This document shows positions 33,022-47,700 of a DNA stretch of 64,000 nucleotides, one piece after another. The first letter of the stretch is position 1. Each line of letters begins with the position of its first letter. Made by a program: the position numbers and the translations under genes. This DNA comes from Rosa chinensis (Eukaryota; Streptophyta; Magnoliopsida; Rosales; Rosaceae), in the NCBI RefSeq assembly GCF_002994745.2, contig NC_037094.1, positions 45,273,139 through 45,337,138 of the forward strand, written 5' to 3'. The notes beneath the pieces were generated by a model, which had not been told where the DNA came from, ran no database searches, and saw nothing but the letters and a program-made list of their open reading frames with translations.

Positions 33022-33380
33022 TATTATTAAGGGGTAATAAATTCAGACGCTGGAACCCGGTCACCAGTCCGGTAGCCAAATTCCAGATTCCGGTCATCGG
33101 TTGCAGGATTCCTGTCACCGGTCGCCGGAGACCGCGGCCAGTCATTGGTCACCGAAGCCCAGCAAGGTGGATGATGACTTCTCTCTCTAAGTGAGAAAGA
33201 AGGAGAGGGCAAAAAAGTCCCAAAAATAAATAAAAAGAATAAAAAAAAATTAATTGGGTATTAAGGAAATGATCATTTCCTCTTTAAAAAAACAGATCTG
33301 CTGATGGTAACTTATGAAAGAAAAAAAGTGTAGGTAGTGGTAATTTGCTATTTTTTTTTCCTTCCAAAAAGTAAAAAATG
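33022..33380. other. Noncoding flank before RPL6
   Basis: The stretch 33055-33160 repeats CCGGTCACC / CCGGTCATCGG words. The stretch 33190-33310 is AT-rich and resembles in reverse the possible MULE border at 29640. No gene. Confidence 0.4.
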
Positions 33381-33387
33381 ACCAACC

Positions 33388-33429
33388 GGCCCACATAAGA
33401 AACTCTTAACAAAAGCGTCTCTAGGGTTT
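33388..33429 (+). promoter_or_regulatory. RPL6 promoter elements: site II and telo-box
   Basis: GGCCCA at 33388-33393 is the reverse of the site II core TGGGCC. TAGGGTTT at 33422-33429 is the reverse of the telo-box AAACCCTA. Both are typical of plant ribosomal protein gene promoters, here 48-89 bases before the start codon. Confidence 0.7.
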
Positions 33430-33476
33430 AACCTCTTCCTCTCCACAGCAAGCCGTTTCGGGGTTTCAGAGTCGCC

Positions 33477-34805
<1,329 letters not shown>

Positions 34806-36577
34806 ACAATCGCCTCTTTTCTTGCTTAGGATACTTGCTGCTCCTGCACTTATTTGTTTTTTCACTATCATTGCAAGAGCTGTTTACATTCAGATCATTC
34901 AGATCCGAGATTTTGTACTTATCGGCGTTCCCATGCAAGGGATAGAATGAGTTTCATTTTGATTTTCTAGTCATTGTCAGGATAATTTTCCTACCTTTGT
35001 TTGAACCACGAAAGTCTACATATGAGTACGTTATTTTCATTTCCGTTTTACCTACTTGAGGATGGTTTAGTTTTTGTCTGTCCAAATAGGTCCATTTCTA
35101 GAAGGATATGAAAAAAAATCCATCTGTGAAAAGAAAAGTTCGGACAAGCCTGGATTTGATTTCCTCCCTAATGTTAGAACCTTGGTAAGCTTCAGCTTTA
35201 CGCAGGTGTGGGATCTGTGAACAGGCGTGGGATCTGTAAACTTTAGATACTTTAACAGGCCCTAAACAGACATTCTGACGTGGTGATGTCTAATGCTGGG
35301 GGGTAACCTGGAATAAACGGGGGGACTACAACTGAACAATGCATTGAGGAACATGGTCTTGCATCGTCTAGAACAGATCTGCCAAATGCAGAAGCTAAAC
35401 CAGTCCTATTGTTGCCCGATCAATCAGGCTGTGCGAATCATTTGCAAAATAGGCATTAGAGGATTTTTCATTTCTGTTTGGAAGAGGCTGAAACCTGCTG
35501 TCAAACTTCCTGTCTTAATGAGTATTACGCTATACTAACAATAATATCAATGTTCTTATCAAAAGAAAAACCAAATTTTGACAGCCATCCTGGTGTTCAT
35601 CGTTCCCAGAGTGCAACGTATACTACATACGGATCACATTAATTATATCAAAAACCCAACAATGAAACTTAATATCATATTATGTTTCTACATATCGATC
35701 AAAACAATGGATACACAAACATAACATGATTAAATCTTTGGAGTAAATAACCCGTAAGTTGGACGAAAATCAAATAAGCTTCTGCACCTGTCATGAGAAA
35801 CCTAGCATTAGGGATGTAATATGACAGGGTTAAAGCAGCTATTGCCAAGTTAAGCTAGGTAAAAAGTTTCCAATTTAGTGTGTATATATGTTCATGCAAT
35901 TGATGAGATAAGTACATAGTATTAATATTTCACAGGTGAGCTGAAGAAGCACAGAGGCACAGTTGCAGAGCAGAAGAGACTACTTGGAATAGGAGAAGAC
36001 TGAGAATATCCCCAAGAGTGGCAGGGAGAGAGCAAGCACCTAGAAGATCAAAGTTTGAATTAAGGATCTTTAAAATTAAAAATAATAAATAAGAAAAAGA
36101 CGTTGTCTTTCATATCATATGAATGAACGAGAAGGGAGCATTACCAGAGAGTGGGATGCAGGAGCAGAGATTGAGGGCAGTGACTGCACCACTGACGGCT
36201 GGCAGTTTGAGAAAGATAATAACAGTGAGCATAAGAGTAGGAATAATGCTTTAAAAACAGATTTGAAAGCCAAAATTGAAGTGTGAGATACCAATATTCT
36301 TGTCTTATCATGGCAACACGAATTAACAATTTGCACAATTTTTGCTTTGCACACAGAGATCAAGCCACCATCCAATAAGGTTACTACCAGGAAATTGAGT
36401 CATGATACAAGAAGTTCACATGATCTATACACGTGAGAAATGCTAACCCAATTCAACACTATTAACTAATTCTCTTTTTCAGCTGGAAGAATCTTAGCCA
36501 AATTTTTGTATATACATTAGATGATGTTACATCAAATATGAAATATGTTCAGAGCTTAAAAAGGTTGGCTGTTAGAA
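34806..36577. other. Intergenic region between convergent RPL6 and PAP15
   Basis: Likely holds both 3' UTRs. A short duplication (GTGTGGGATCTGTGAACAGG against GCGTGGGATCTGTAAAC) lies near 35205-35240. Frames of 60-90 codons here show no recognisable motif. No gene is supported. Confidence 0.55.
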
Positions 36578-39500
36578 CTAAGAAATCACATTTAAATCTG
36601 GAGTGCACAATTCAGGTTGTCGAACAATGTAGATTTGATCGCTGTGGCTATCTTCCTCCTTATAAATATCTTGATTCCTGTGCCAAGTCCATAGAGCATA
36701 TGTAGAATTCAAAACCTGCATTTAGATATGAAATGGATAATGAAGAGAGAGATCACTCTTAGGTAATGCAAGTGTATTTCTTGTTTCCTCATTTACAACT
36801 CTTCAGCAAATTCGATATACTCGAATACTACAAAATGAAATCATGACATACAAAACCTATTCATAAACCTTGAAGTTGTGAATATTACAAACTAAGGTTA
36901 ACCGTACCTCAAGTATTCCATGACCAAAGCTGCTTTCTCTAAAAGCACTCCACTCTGGCTGTTCATTCCAACAAAACTTCCCTTTAGCAGGCCCAGAAGA
37001 AAAGTTCAGATGACATACCCCTCCAAATTCAGGTATGTTGTCTCCAGCTGAAGGACACTTTCCAGGGTCATCAGCAAAATCAACATCAACTTTCTCAATA
37101 TTGCCACCATCTCCAACTGTTATATAAACAGGTCCACATGGATCTAACGTATAGTTATATACTCTATTCATCCGCTCATAAGCATGCACCTGCAAAGTAG
37201 ATACTCATCAGTTCAACAGCAGAGAAGAAACCTTCTTTAACCATAAACATTTCATAAGGTATCTTCCAGTTACGCTGTATGTCTCTTTGGATTGCCTACC
37301 ATGCATTTTTGTGTCTAACCACAAAATTCACCTTACAAGACTACTATTTTATACCACCCAATTAGCTTCACAAAAAGATGGATAAGAGACTATCACTTCA
37401 AATGATTAAACAGACAATCAGACAATATAAATTAAGAAATTATAAGGTACAGGTTAAAGCTATTATGCAAAGGACTGACATCTCATATATCTTATTGTCG
37501 CTTATGGATGAGAGTGAGAACCATGATTAACATTTGAACTTCAGATTTAATTTCAAAAGTTAAAATCTTTCACTCCAGCAATTTAATTTCTTTTCTTCTC
37601 TTCCTGTAAGTATAAAAATATGATATAGAAGAAATTACCAACCCAATCTTGTGGTGATCGAAGAACCTGTATCAGCATAATATAAAATGCAGATTATTCT
37701 TTCTTTAGTATAAGTATGACTGATCATCAAGTCCTAATTTTTTTTCATTAAAATTACACTGCTGGTGGAAAATAGCCAAAAGGAACTATAAAATTAAGGG
37801 TTTGTATCACCAATAGTACCAGAACTTAAAGTTACTTGGACAAAATGGTACCTGGACTTCAAAAGTAATCAAAATGGTGCAGGAACTAATTTGTTAATTA
37901 AAATTACACTGTTGGTGGAGAATAGCCAAAAGGAACTATAATTTATAGTTCTATTGGATAAACTAATTTACAAAACATTGGAAGCATCTGATAGTAAGAT
38001 ATATTCACTGGCATTATAAAACCCTATACAAGTATTTAATGCCTTGAAACTCATGCAATGAAAGAGGTTTCGACTGTAAGAGCGGAGTTTAAGTTTAACA
38101 ACTATAATGGATTAGATCCTAGATCATAGTCTATGTTACTTTTGTTCAGGAGCAATTTGTTTCAAAAATCATATGTGACTCATAACCATAGAACCAACTT
38201 CAGGACAGAGGACATTAGAACTGAAATATACATAATCTTTGCTCGTTTTTCAATCAAAATGCAAACACATTAAAGTTATAGTCCATCTCCAGCAAAAGCA
38301 GATTATCACATAGCAATGCTCACATGTTCAGGTTCTTTCAATTCTGGGGAGAGAAGGAACATTATCAGTGAAATTGGTGATAACTTACTAAATTCTGGAG
38401 AATAATTTGGAGACAAGATATGTCAAAGACAATCAAAAGGAAAATCCCAACAGTAAGTATATCACTAACTAATTTCTACAAAAAGAATCAGCTCAAACTT
38501 ACATGACCGGAGAAAACAATATCAACACCATATTGATAAAGAAGTTCTTCCATTTCCTGTCTCATGCACTCGAATTCCTGATAATGAGAAGAGTAGCTAT
38601 TATACCAAGGTGAATGCCATGCAGCTACCAGCCATGGGGTCACCGACCGGTCTACTCGGTTTAGATCATCTTTAAGCCAAGCATACTGTGAACCTGGAAG
38701 GAACATTGATGTGAGAATGTGAAACTAAAAGAACAAAAAATGTCAAAAAGTGTCCAGTTGCAGAAGTGCTTGCACTGTCAAAAAAAAAGCAAAAAAAATA
38801 AAAATAGCATAATACAGCATTTGGCACCACATCAGAACATTTAATATCATCTTTTGTTGTTTATAGTCATTATAAAAAAAAATTATAAGAAAAAGGAAGA
38901 GGGCATCAATTACCTGTTGCATTGTAATCAACATATGCTCCCAACATGATGAAATGCACTCCTCCAGCATCAAAAGAGTAGTAGAAGTTGGTTTTAGAGC
39001 CAGATTCCTTGGATGGAACTGCAAACCTTGCCAAATAGGATGAGAAAGTGATTCCAGCAACTTGGGGTTCAATCTCATGGTTTCCCTCAATAACCATCAT
39101 TGGAACTCGTGAGGTTAATGGCTGCATGAATCTGAACAGCCATTTCAACCATATTAAAAACAAAACCAAACTAAATCAATTATTGAAGATATATCAGCAT
39201 CACAAACAGTTCAGGCTAACCAAAATGTCTCTAACAAAACTAAACAATAAACATACTAGTTCATTGAGACAAATGGGATGCAAAGACATTCAAACAATAA
39301 GTACATCATCTAATAAAATGAAACAGTGACTATACCCTTAATACCTCGTTCCTTTGGGAATCAATTACTTTTATCCTATGTCATGTTACCATGTTATAGG
39401 AAGATTTCTGCAACAGATAATCTTAGAAGCATAGCTATATGGACTTATGATGGAACAAAACAGAATTTAGTAAGTGGAAGTGGATGATCATCTGTATTGA

Positions 39501-41487
39501 GATAAGAGAACAGAAACATTTTCATTCCTAAACAGAACTGTCAGAAATTTTACCTTCCCCACCCATCCCAGCGGGGTTGGTATGTTTCTCTGATAGGTGC
39601 ATCTGGGAATGCACATGAAAAGCATGAAGCTCCTTTACCACCAGTTGTAAGGTACTGATTTGCATAACTTAAGTCTCCAACCATTACAATCATTGAAGGA
39701 TCATTCTGAATCAAATGGTCAACAGTTGCAGTGGTATTGCTTGTGAGACCTAAATCTCCAATAACAGCTATTCGACGAGGATATGTGTTTGGCCTAGGCA
39801 ATGGTAAAGTTTCAAAGGCCTGCTCTTCACTCATGGCAGGGATAGAGCTATCCCCACACTTGTAATAATATTTTGTTCCTGGTTTAAGACCTACAACAAA
39901 GAAGCGAGCTGTTCAATCTTAGAGGAACTAATAGTGTACTCCTACTTTATTTTCTTCCAAGTGTTCAATTATGTAATCAAATGGCCATCCTCTGAGAAGA
40001 TATCCAGTTTGACCTTTGAACAAATTAATACTTCTTTAATAGTTTCTTTTAAAATTAGCATTTCTAGGTTAGCATAGGTAGAGCATATTAACATCCAGCC
40101 TGTCTCTTAGTACGTTTGGCTTGCTCTTGTTCATAGTGATATTATTTTAAGAAAGTAAAGATCTAATGCATTCTATCTATTGAGAGGTTTAGCTAGCAAA
40201 TTGATCAGGGAAGAATATATTAATTTCAGATATTGAGTATTTGAGTTGTATAGAAAGATAATACAACATATGCAAAAACTCATGGGATGACAGCTTCTTC
40301 AAATCAGAACATGGTAAATAGGAGTCCTAGGTTACCTAAATGGCAAGTGATAGAAGGATAGGGTAGTTCTGTCAAGACTTGACTAGGTTGTCATGATTTA
40401 TGATACAGCTTTTGCCTCTATGGGATTAGAAATCCACATCTTTCATTTCTGAAGTATGATAGTCACAGGCAGAATCAAGAAAAAGAAGTCAAATCCATCT
40501 CAATAAAATAGTAGGGCTCCTTATCATCACTTCACCTCTAAAATCTCCTAACTACAACACTAAGTAGCCATGGTGTTTTCATTTGACCACAGATTTTGAT
40601 TCCCCAAATCATCGGTGTTCAATATTTTAAAATAACTCCAGCACAGGTTTTACTTTTGTAATCATTATTGAGCCCATACAAAGTCATTGTCCAATCGGTT
40701 CAGCTAAGCATCATTTGGCCAATAATACTCAACTAAGAACCATGTTCCTCCAGAGAACAATTGTAATAGCAATAATGGGTTCCTATTCTCTGATGAAAAA
40801 GATAATTGTACACTATCATAATAGCAATCAACAAGTGATAACGAGAATCAGAAAGTTTCCATACCATCAATCCTGACATGATGAATGATGCCAGAAGTGT
40901 AATTCAAGAGGCCTTGAAATGGGTACAATTGACTGTAAACCACAGCAACCCCTCTCTTGACACTATCATACTTGCCACTCTTTTTGCCATACCACACCTC
41001 ACTCCCAACCTTTGAAGGATCAAGTGGTGTCACATTTTTCCCAATCTGGGCATCGCCTGCCCCAACAAAAACAAACCCAATTCAGCAATTCCCTTGAACC
41101 AGACAAACACAGCAAACTAACATCAAAACATTGAGAATAGAGAGGGAAAGACAAGTAATTACCAGTAACCCAAGAAACCCACATTGCAGTAGGTGAAGAT
41201 ATTGCAAGAGATATTTGTTCAGGGAAATTGAGGGTGACATTCCTTTTGAGCCTGGGATGGTCCATGGGCAAGTCATCGCTGCCTGTTCGGAGTGATGGGT
41301 CGAAGCGCCGAGTTGCAGGCTTAAATGGGCCTTCTAGAGTTGTGGGTATGTGATGAGCCTGATCACTACCCACCACCATATTTATTACCATGAACAAAAC
41401 CAGTGAAGTGATCCTCCATAGCTTACAGTACTTGTGCATGGCTCTATCTCTCTGCTTCGAGTAGAGAGAGAACTGAGTTTTGATCAT
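36578..41487 (-). CDS. PAP15: Purple acid phosphatase, PAP15-like (phytase-type)
   Basis: Seven exons on the minus strand: 41163-41487, 40865-41056, 39554-39890, 38914-39131, 38503-38693, 36908-37189 and 36578-36715. All introns are GT-AG. The joined frame is 1683 bases, 560 aa. A hydrophobic segment near residues 25-40 predicts secretion. The ATG at 41439 would place it as a classic signal peptide and is a good alternative start. A fibronectin-like N-terminal domain (PEQISLAIS, TAMWVSWVTG) precedes the metallophosphatase domain. All five metal-binding blocks are present: GDLG, GDLSY, GNHE, AAWHSPWY and GHVH; the last is split by the exon 5/6 border. The family binds an Fe(III)-Zn/Mn centre and cleaves phosphate esters including phytate. 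High likeness to Arabidopsis PAP15 is from memory; PAP23 is an alternative. Confidence 0.95.
37752..37945. repeat. Local direct duplication in a PAP15 intron
   Basis: AATTACACTGCTGGTGGAAA continues to GGAACTATAA near 37752-37795 and recurs with few changes at 37901-37940. It lies within the intron between exons 5 and 6. Confidence 0.8.
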
Positions 41488-41540
41488 GGGTTTGGTTGAG
41501 AACGGAGACAGTGATAAGATCTTGGCATCTCTGCAGTGGA

Positions 41541-41549
41541 TTTATAGGA
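41541..41549 (-). promoter_or_regulatory. TATA box of the PAP15-like gene
   Basis: The minus strand reads CCTATAAATCC, about 55 bases before the upstream ATG. This predicts a short 5' UTR starting near 41510. Confidence 0.6.
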
Positions 41550-42058
41550 ATATGCCGTTGGATTTGATTTCTATGTAGAGAAAGGTACAGTTTCAGGAAT
41601 CAAAAGGAATTAAGAAATGGAATAATATAGAATCATACAAATACAAAGTGCGTAGCGGGATACATATGTCAACCTCTTGGTTTTTATTTCTTGCATCACT
41701 CTCTGTTTGCCGTTTGCTTCTCTACAAACCAAAAATATTTTATGGGACGTTTGATGTACACTAAAAATGAGATACATTAACTAGACTAATTTGATACAGA
41801 AGTAGCCTGATTTCATGCACTGATAGATTAATTTGAAATGATTTCGAACTAGTCTACAATTATCGAGAATTAGTATATTATTGTATAGGATTGGTCTAAC
41901 TTTAATGTACCTATACGTCAATATAGCATCAATTTCTCCTCGTGGTTTTTTCTTGCATCAGGTTTTGCATTTGTTTCGTCCTCCAGGATACCCAAAACTT
42001 CTTGTAAACTTAATCCCGATGGTGGTATGAAAATATGAAAGTGGTTAGTTAGACAAGT
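41550..42058. other. Upstream region of the PAP15-like gene
   Basis: No ORF. AT-rich promoter sequence. I cannot identify a clear phosphate-starvation element (P1BS) here. Confidence 0.4.
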
Positions 42059-42066
42059 GGCGATCC

Positions 42067-42929
42067 CAGGGCCGGTCCTGAGGTTTTTACGACCTGAGGC
42101 GAAGAATTAAAATGTGGCCTCCTATATATATATATATATTTTTTTTTGGCGCCAAATAACAGTATAAAATCATGTATTTTGAATAAATGTAAATATGAAA
42201 TCAATAACAATACAAAAGTATATGAATATTTATTCCTTGCATAAAATTATGAATTACAAAACTAGTTAAACATAATTTTTTTTTTTGATGGCTGGAACCC
42301 AGTGGGAGGCTAGGCCATCACGCCTTTAAATTTACAAAGCATCACTTAAACCTTGCTCTTCTCGTATTTTTAGTTGCGAAAGTACAAATAATGTTGTCAT
42401 AATCAAGTTTATCTCCCATATTTTTTTTCAATAGATAGCATAGATAAACCATTCAATCTTTCTTGTCGTTCCTTTTCTTTTCTCTTCTGAGCTCCAGACT
42501 TGTGGTTTCTAATGGGAGGCATCTTAACAATAAAGAATCGATCTTGTTTGATGTGAGAAATTTTCTATGCATACACAATCAATATATAGGCTTTAATTTG
42601 GGTTAGTTTTCCATAAGGAGAAGGAAAAGAAATAGTTATTCATATGGAAGAAGGAAAGGAAAAGGCAAAAAAAAAAAAGGGGTGCTGGGCCAACGGGTCC
42701 AAGAAAAATTACTTTCCCATAATTGATTGAAAAAGAAAAAAGACAAAAAGGAAAAAAAAAAAAACTGAAAGGGCGGCTGGGAAGTGGGAATTGATTGGCC
42801 CCTTAATTGATTGAAAAAAATTTAAAGAGAGAAGTGCAGAACGTGATTCGAACCTTGGTGGACAAGGGTACAGTCTAGCTTCCCTTCCGCAGGAGCAATG
42901 CGCGGCTTTGTTCTTATTATAGCAAATAG

Positions 42930-42972
<43 letters not shown>

Positions 42973-43068
42973 CTTTAACTTATATACAGAAACTCTAAAT
43001 TCCGGAGGCCCCGAGAGCCGGTGGCCTGAGGTGGCTGCCTCAGGCAACAGCCCTCAGGGCCGGCCCTA
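42067..43068. mobile_element. hAT element with transposase N-terminus remnant (1002 bp)
   Basis: The ends are CAGGGCCGGTCCTGAGG and, reversed, TAGGGCCGGCCCTGAGG. They are flanked by an exact 8-bp duplication GGCGATCC (42059-42066 and 43069-43076). On the minus strand near 42523-42410 a short frame reads MPPIRNHKSGAQKRKEKERQ, like the N-terminus of plant hAT/TTF-type transposases (K-SGA-KRKRK). The rest of the transposase is absent. A (TA)n run lies at 42929-42969. The left end aligns with that of the element at 46557. Confidence 0.9.
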
Positions 43069-43091
43069 GGCGATCCAATTAAAGACGCTCT

Positions 43092-45636
43092 TGTCACGCC
43101 CCGATTTTTAAATACAATTAAAAATCAATATATAATATCATAATTATACATGTGCGATGGTTCAGCCATCAATACAAAATACTTGGAAAACTTTTTCCTT
43201 TTAACTTAAGTACATACTGATGCCCTGAACCCACAATGTCAATATATACTCGCTCGGCCAGAGTCATTTATTACACAAGTTTACGAATTAAATTGTCACA
43301 AAAAAAAAAACGTAAGTGTTCCTCAGAGCTTACTACATAGCGGAAGTCATAACAATAGCAAAGCCTATAAAATTTGCTTCCTACTCGTAGTGCTGCTAAC
43401 AAGCTACCTCAATTTCAGCCACGATTACCCTGACGGCCTGACCTGCAAGATTAACCCCTACACCATCGAATAGTATACCTGGTTGTCACACAACAAACCC
43501 GGTAAGCTTATGAAAGCTTGTATAAGTAACTTAAGAACATCAATCAACAACTCACACCATTCAACTTAAGGAAACAACACCGCCATGATTCCTTCCAACA
43601 TTCCATGTCCTTTCCACCGAAATGACAACATAAGTCACCGCCGTGACAAAAACATATTAATTGATAACTCAACAAATCAATATGAACATTCAAGTCCCAC
43701 ATGGACAATAAAAGAAAGAATACTCTCGATACTTTCCTTTAAACTACACACTTATGAGTCTCCAGCAACCTTGACCATTACCCCCATAAGCTATAATGAC
43801 AGACAGAATAGAGCTCTAACTGATCGTAACCACTCGCCCTGCCAAAGGCGTGGTTCCCGATTTCTTGCCTTAGTCACCATCTGTGACATATGATTTTCAG
43901 ATCCATCTAGTCTTCGAACCAAACATTTAAATAAGTCGCACCCGACCTAAAAATATTGCATAAATCTCCTAAAAGATTTCCCCTTCCCTGATCACCATCT
44001 GTGAATCGTGGTACAATGACCAATACATTTAAAATGAGTCACACTTGACTCAAAAATGTCACATCAAACTCCACATTTTTCAAACAATAGAAAACATCTT
44101 TTTCCACAATATTGTTTCCTGAAAAGTCGCCTTCAAACAATAATATGAACACAATCATACATATTGTTTCATCACACATCACACTCACAAGAATATATAT
44201 ATTTCATGTAAATATATATAAATATATATATATATATATAGACACTTAGTCATTCGCTCAGGAATGCCACTAATACCAACTATAGTTTGCAATTAACTAA
44301 ATAACTCTCAAAACAATAAAGGTAACTACGTTCGTAAATGAACATTGTGAGATTACTTACCTCGATATTCCTACTGCGTCTTCACATGCACAACTAGATA
44401 ATTTACAGAACACACTCTGTCAAGCACCTAAGGAAAATAAAACCTCGATTCAGTACACGAATCACACAGTGATTAAAGTTAGAATCCCCCAATCAAACTA
44501 CAACTCGAAAGTAACGCTAAACGAGGTGAAACCTCATTCGAGACCACCCAAAGTCTTTGGAACACTCCTACGATCGATATGCCAAACCTACAAGTCGATC
44601 GAATGGTCGGATCCTCATGAATCCAAAACCGAGACAATCGAAAAAGGTAAAAACCCTAACAATTTCATACGATCTCCAAAAATTACATATTATATATCAA
44701 AAAGTTCGTATCGACGAATAGATGATATATAAAACCAGAAACTGTCCCTGACATAGCTGAAAACCGCCGCCAAAAGCCGCCACCGGCCAAACTCAAAACC
44801 ACAACAATCCAACCGTCCAAAATGTCAAGAATACCAACTAGAGCAACTTTAATACATGAGGTTCAAGCCAACTCGGTCTAGATCGCCGCCACAAGCTAGA
44901 AAAATACTGTTCACCTCAAGTTGCAACTCCACATTGAGAATCGCTCGAAACCACCACTAAGGATAGAACGAGGAGGGCTGCTGCGGGCTTAACAAGCTTG
45001 GTTTGAAGCTCTGCCATCGCCGAATGAGTTAAGAGAACCAGTCGGGTCCGACTACACTTCCCTTCACTGCCTTGCTGTGCTACCTTGGGTGAGAATCGCA
45101 GGTAGAGACTACCGCGGGTAGGACCGGAAGGAAGAGGCGAAACAATCTGGGTAGGTATCACTGGTAGAGATTGCCCAAAAATGGGATTCCGATTGGGTCG
45201 AAAACCCGGATACGGGTCGGGTCGGTCGCGTTTTAGGAGAGAGAACGGAGGTTTCTGGCTTTCTAGAAATGGAAGCTTCCAAAAATGAAAATAGTAAATT
45301 TCCGAAAATGGAATTTCTATTTATAGTGGTTTCCAAAAATATCTTAAACTTCCAATGGCCATAACTTGCACATACGAACTCCGATTTTCGGTTCCACATA
45401 TACACGAACTCGTATCAACGCGCTCTACGATTTTTGTGAAGAAATTTTTTGGAGAAACCCAATGTATAAAAAGTCAACCTTTTGCATCCCCTATAACTAT
45501 GCATTTCGAAATAATATTCGTTCAAAGATCATTCCACTTCACAAACAACATACAAATAAAGCATAACACTCAAAATTAGTACAACTGGTCCATTATTAAT
45601 TTCAAGAATTAAATAACAAAATTGCAGGTCATCACA
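43092..45636 (-). repeat. Solo LTR (2545 bp), minus orientation
   Basis: On the minus strand it starts TGTGATGACCTGCAATTT and ends GGGGCGTGACA. The flanks are GCTCT at 43087-43091 and 45637-45641. The promoter-like TATAAATAG lies near 45318 on the minus strand. The block 45354-45475 is shared with the LTRs at 30681 and 50343. Frames inside (43585-43893, 44469-44732, 44916-45161) are noncoding shadows. Confidence 0.9.
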
Positions 45637-45641
45637 GCTCT

Positions 45642-46548
45642 CGACCTCTCTTATTACTCCTCCCATTTAGGGCGACACTGATTCACAAAATTGCCATGTA
45701 CACAAGAATGACTCAAACGTCTTGTTTATAGGATATTGGAATTGGGCCAATTGGTCTCAACACTTTTCTTTAACATTTTGGTAAATAGACCATTTTAAAC
45801 GGATGTACAGTTGAATGCGCTATGTACTGTATTGTATATAAAAGTCAAGTAGAAAAGTCCCATGGTTTTCTCTTGCTTGTTCCTCTGATTAGTTCACAAA
45901 TAGTTCTCTTAGCTATGCAGATATGCAATTATATCTAGGGTTTAGTTCTAGGTGTGCATCATTTTGACAAAATTAAAAGAACAAGTTATATATAATGACT
46001 AATCTCTTATGGATCTGGTGTATTTAATTAGGTTTAAACTTGACTTTGTATGTGTTGTTCTTGGATTGAATAAACGAACAACTTAAAGCTAGCGTGATTC
46101 TTGGATAGTACGTGATGTTCTTCAATCTGTAGATAAATCAGACTTGACAAAACAAAAAAAATCTGTAGATAAATCAGATAAAATGGGATTAAAATAAATC
46201 TAGAATTGTATATATTTCTTCTTCTTTTCAAGTTTCCATAAGTGGTTTTACTTGCTGTAATAAGAATTCCTTGAAAACAAAGCAACACCATACTAGAAGC
46301 AAAATTGGACAATAGGGGCCACCTTGCTTGCATGGGACAACTTATATTATCCATTTCATGAGCTCCATCACTTTTGTAGCATTTGTGTCCGTTCAATCTC
46401 TCTGTGCTTTAGAACAATATGATGGTCATTATGCTCCTTGTGGTGATTTGGTAAACACCAGCTTGGAATTCCTAAAAGATTTGTTTTCCTTATTGCTCTT
46501 TTCCCATTGTATCTAATAGCCTTGACTTCCCATTCTTATCGCTACATT
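45642..46548. other. Noncoding stretch
   Basis: AT-rich, with a short repeat of AATCTGTAGATAAATCAGA (near 46127 and 46160). Frames of 60-120 codons overlap on both strands and show no family signal. Confidence 0.45.
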
Positions 46549-46556
46549 GATTTGTG

Positions 46557-47411
46557 CGGGGCCAGTACTGAGTCTTTCAAGGCCATGAGCGAGAATTATT
46601 CTTAGGCCTCATATTTGTATATTAATAAACTTGAATATAGGTCTTTTTTTTTTTCAAAATTTGTCAACAGCGCAATAAAGTCTATATAAATTCTAATTTC
46701 AAAATTTTTTGAAGATCAACATAACTACACAAAAGAAATGACACTTCTTTTTTAATTGAAATGAAATTAAAAAATTAAAAAAAAAATCTTTCAATGAAAA
46801 TGTCAAACTTTTCTTCAAAATTCTAACAACCAATAAAAACCCCTATTGCAAAATTCAGTAAAATCATAAACAAAACGTGCATTAGTACTGAGGGTTAACC
46901 AAACTCATAAAAAAAAAATGCATAATCTCTTTCTCATTCTCTATTGGAGTCTAGAAAAGTAGAAGATATACATTTTTATTATTATTTAAAAAACCCTAAT
47001 TTCTAGAGATGAAACAAAAAAGAAAATAAAAAAAAAACACAGAAGAGAACCATAGGGAAGAAATATGCGGCAATGACTAGATGAGCTTGTGAGAGAAGAT
47101 GGTTTGAGATGTTGAAAAAAGAGAAATTGGCTTCTTGTTTTATAGAAGAAGAGAGAAAGATGTTGGTCATGTTGCAGAAAAAGAGAAAAATTGCTTAAGA
47201 GAGAGACCCCTACTTTAATTATTATTAAATATAACTTCCTTGATTTTGAAAGTTTTTCAGATCAGTTTTTTTTCTCTTTATCATTCTAAAAATGACCTCA
47301 TATTTACAAATATATACACTAATATGTACATTGGGCTTTAATAATTGGTGCCCCATTTCTGTTGTGGCCTTGGGCTGTCACCAAGGCCGCCCAACACCAA
47401 GGCTGGGCTTG
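46557..47411. mobile_element. hAT element (855 bp), same family as 42067-43068
   Basis: An exact 8-bp duplication GATTTGTG flanks it (46549-46556 and 47412-47419). The left end CGGGGCCAGTACTGAG aligns with CAGGGCCGGTCCTGAG of the other copy, and both continue to GAATTA. The right end carries GGCCTTGGGCTGTCACCAAG, similar in structure to the right end of the other copy. No transposase. Confidence 0.85.
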
Positions 47412-47414
47412 GAT

Positions 47415-47700
47415 TTGTGTAAAGTGGCAGATTAACTCACACTTCTCAAACTAAGCATAAAACTTTCCCTTTCTCAGAACTTGTAGCACAGTCCTAAGAT
47501 GCTTATCATGATCCTCCAAAGACTTGGAGTAAATCAGGATATCATCCACAAATACTACTACAAACTGATCCAAGTAGGGATTGAACATATGGTTCATCAA
47601 TTTCATAAATGTAGCAGGTGCATTGGTTAGACCAAAAGGCATGACAAAAATGAAAAATGTCCATACCTGGTCCCAAAAGCAGTCTTAGGAACATCCTGCT
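47415..47700 (-). pseudogene. pol: Reverse transcriptase fragment
   Basis: The minus-strand frame 47642-47451 reads [20 protein letters not shown], then [20 protein letters not shown]. The catalytic VDD is intact. A stop follows at KFYA, after which FEKCEL shows the original protein continued to the hAT border. A frameshift near 47640 separates the preceding [17 protein letters not shown] segment. The fragment holds only the middle of the RT domain. Confidence 0.88.

Noticed and set aside
29630..33310. Complete Pack-MULE carrying COG4
   Set aside because: The two borders have similar texture, but I found no matching 8-11 bp target duplication or convincing long terminal inverted repeat. Kept only as a possibility.
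43585..45579. Several 60-100 codon ORFs
   Set aside because: They lie inside a solo LTR with a clear target duplication, so chance frames are expected.
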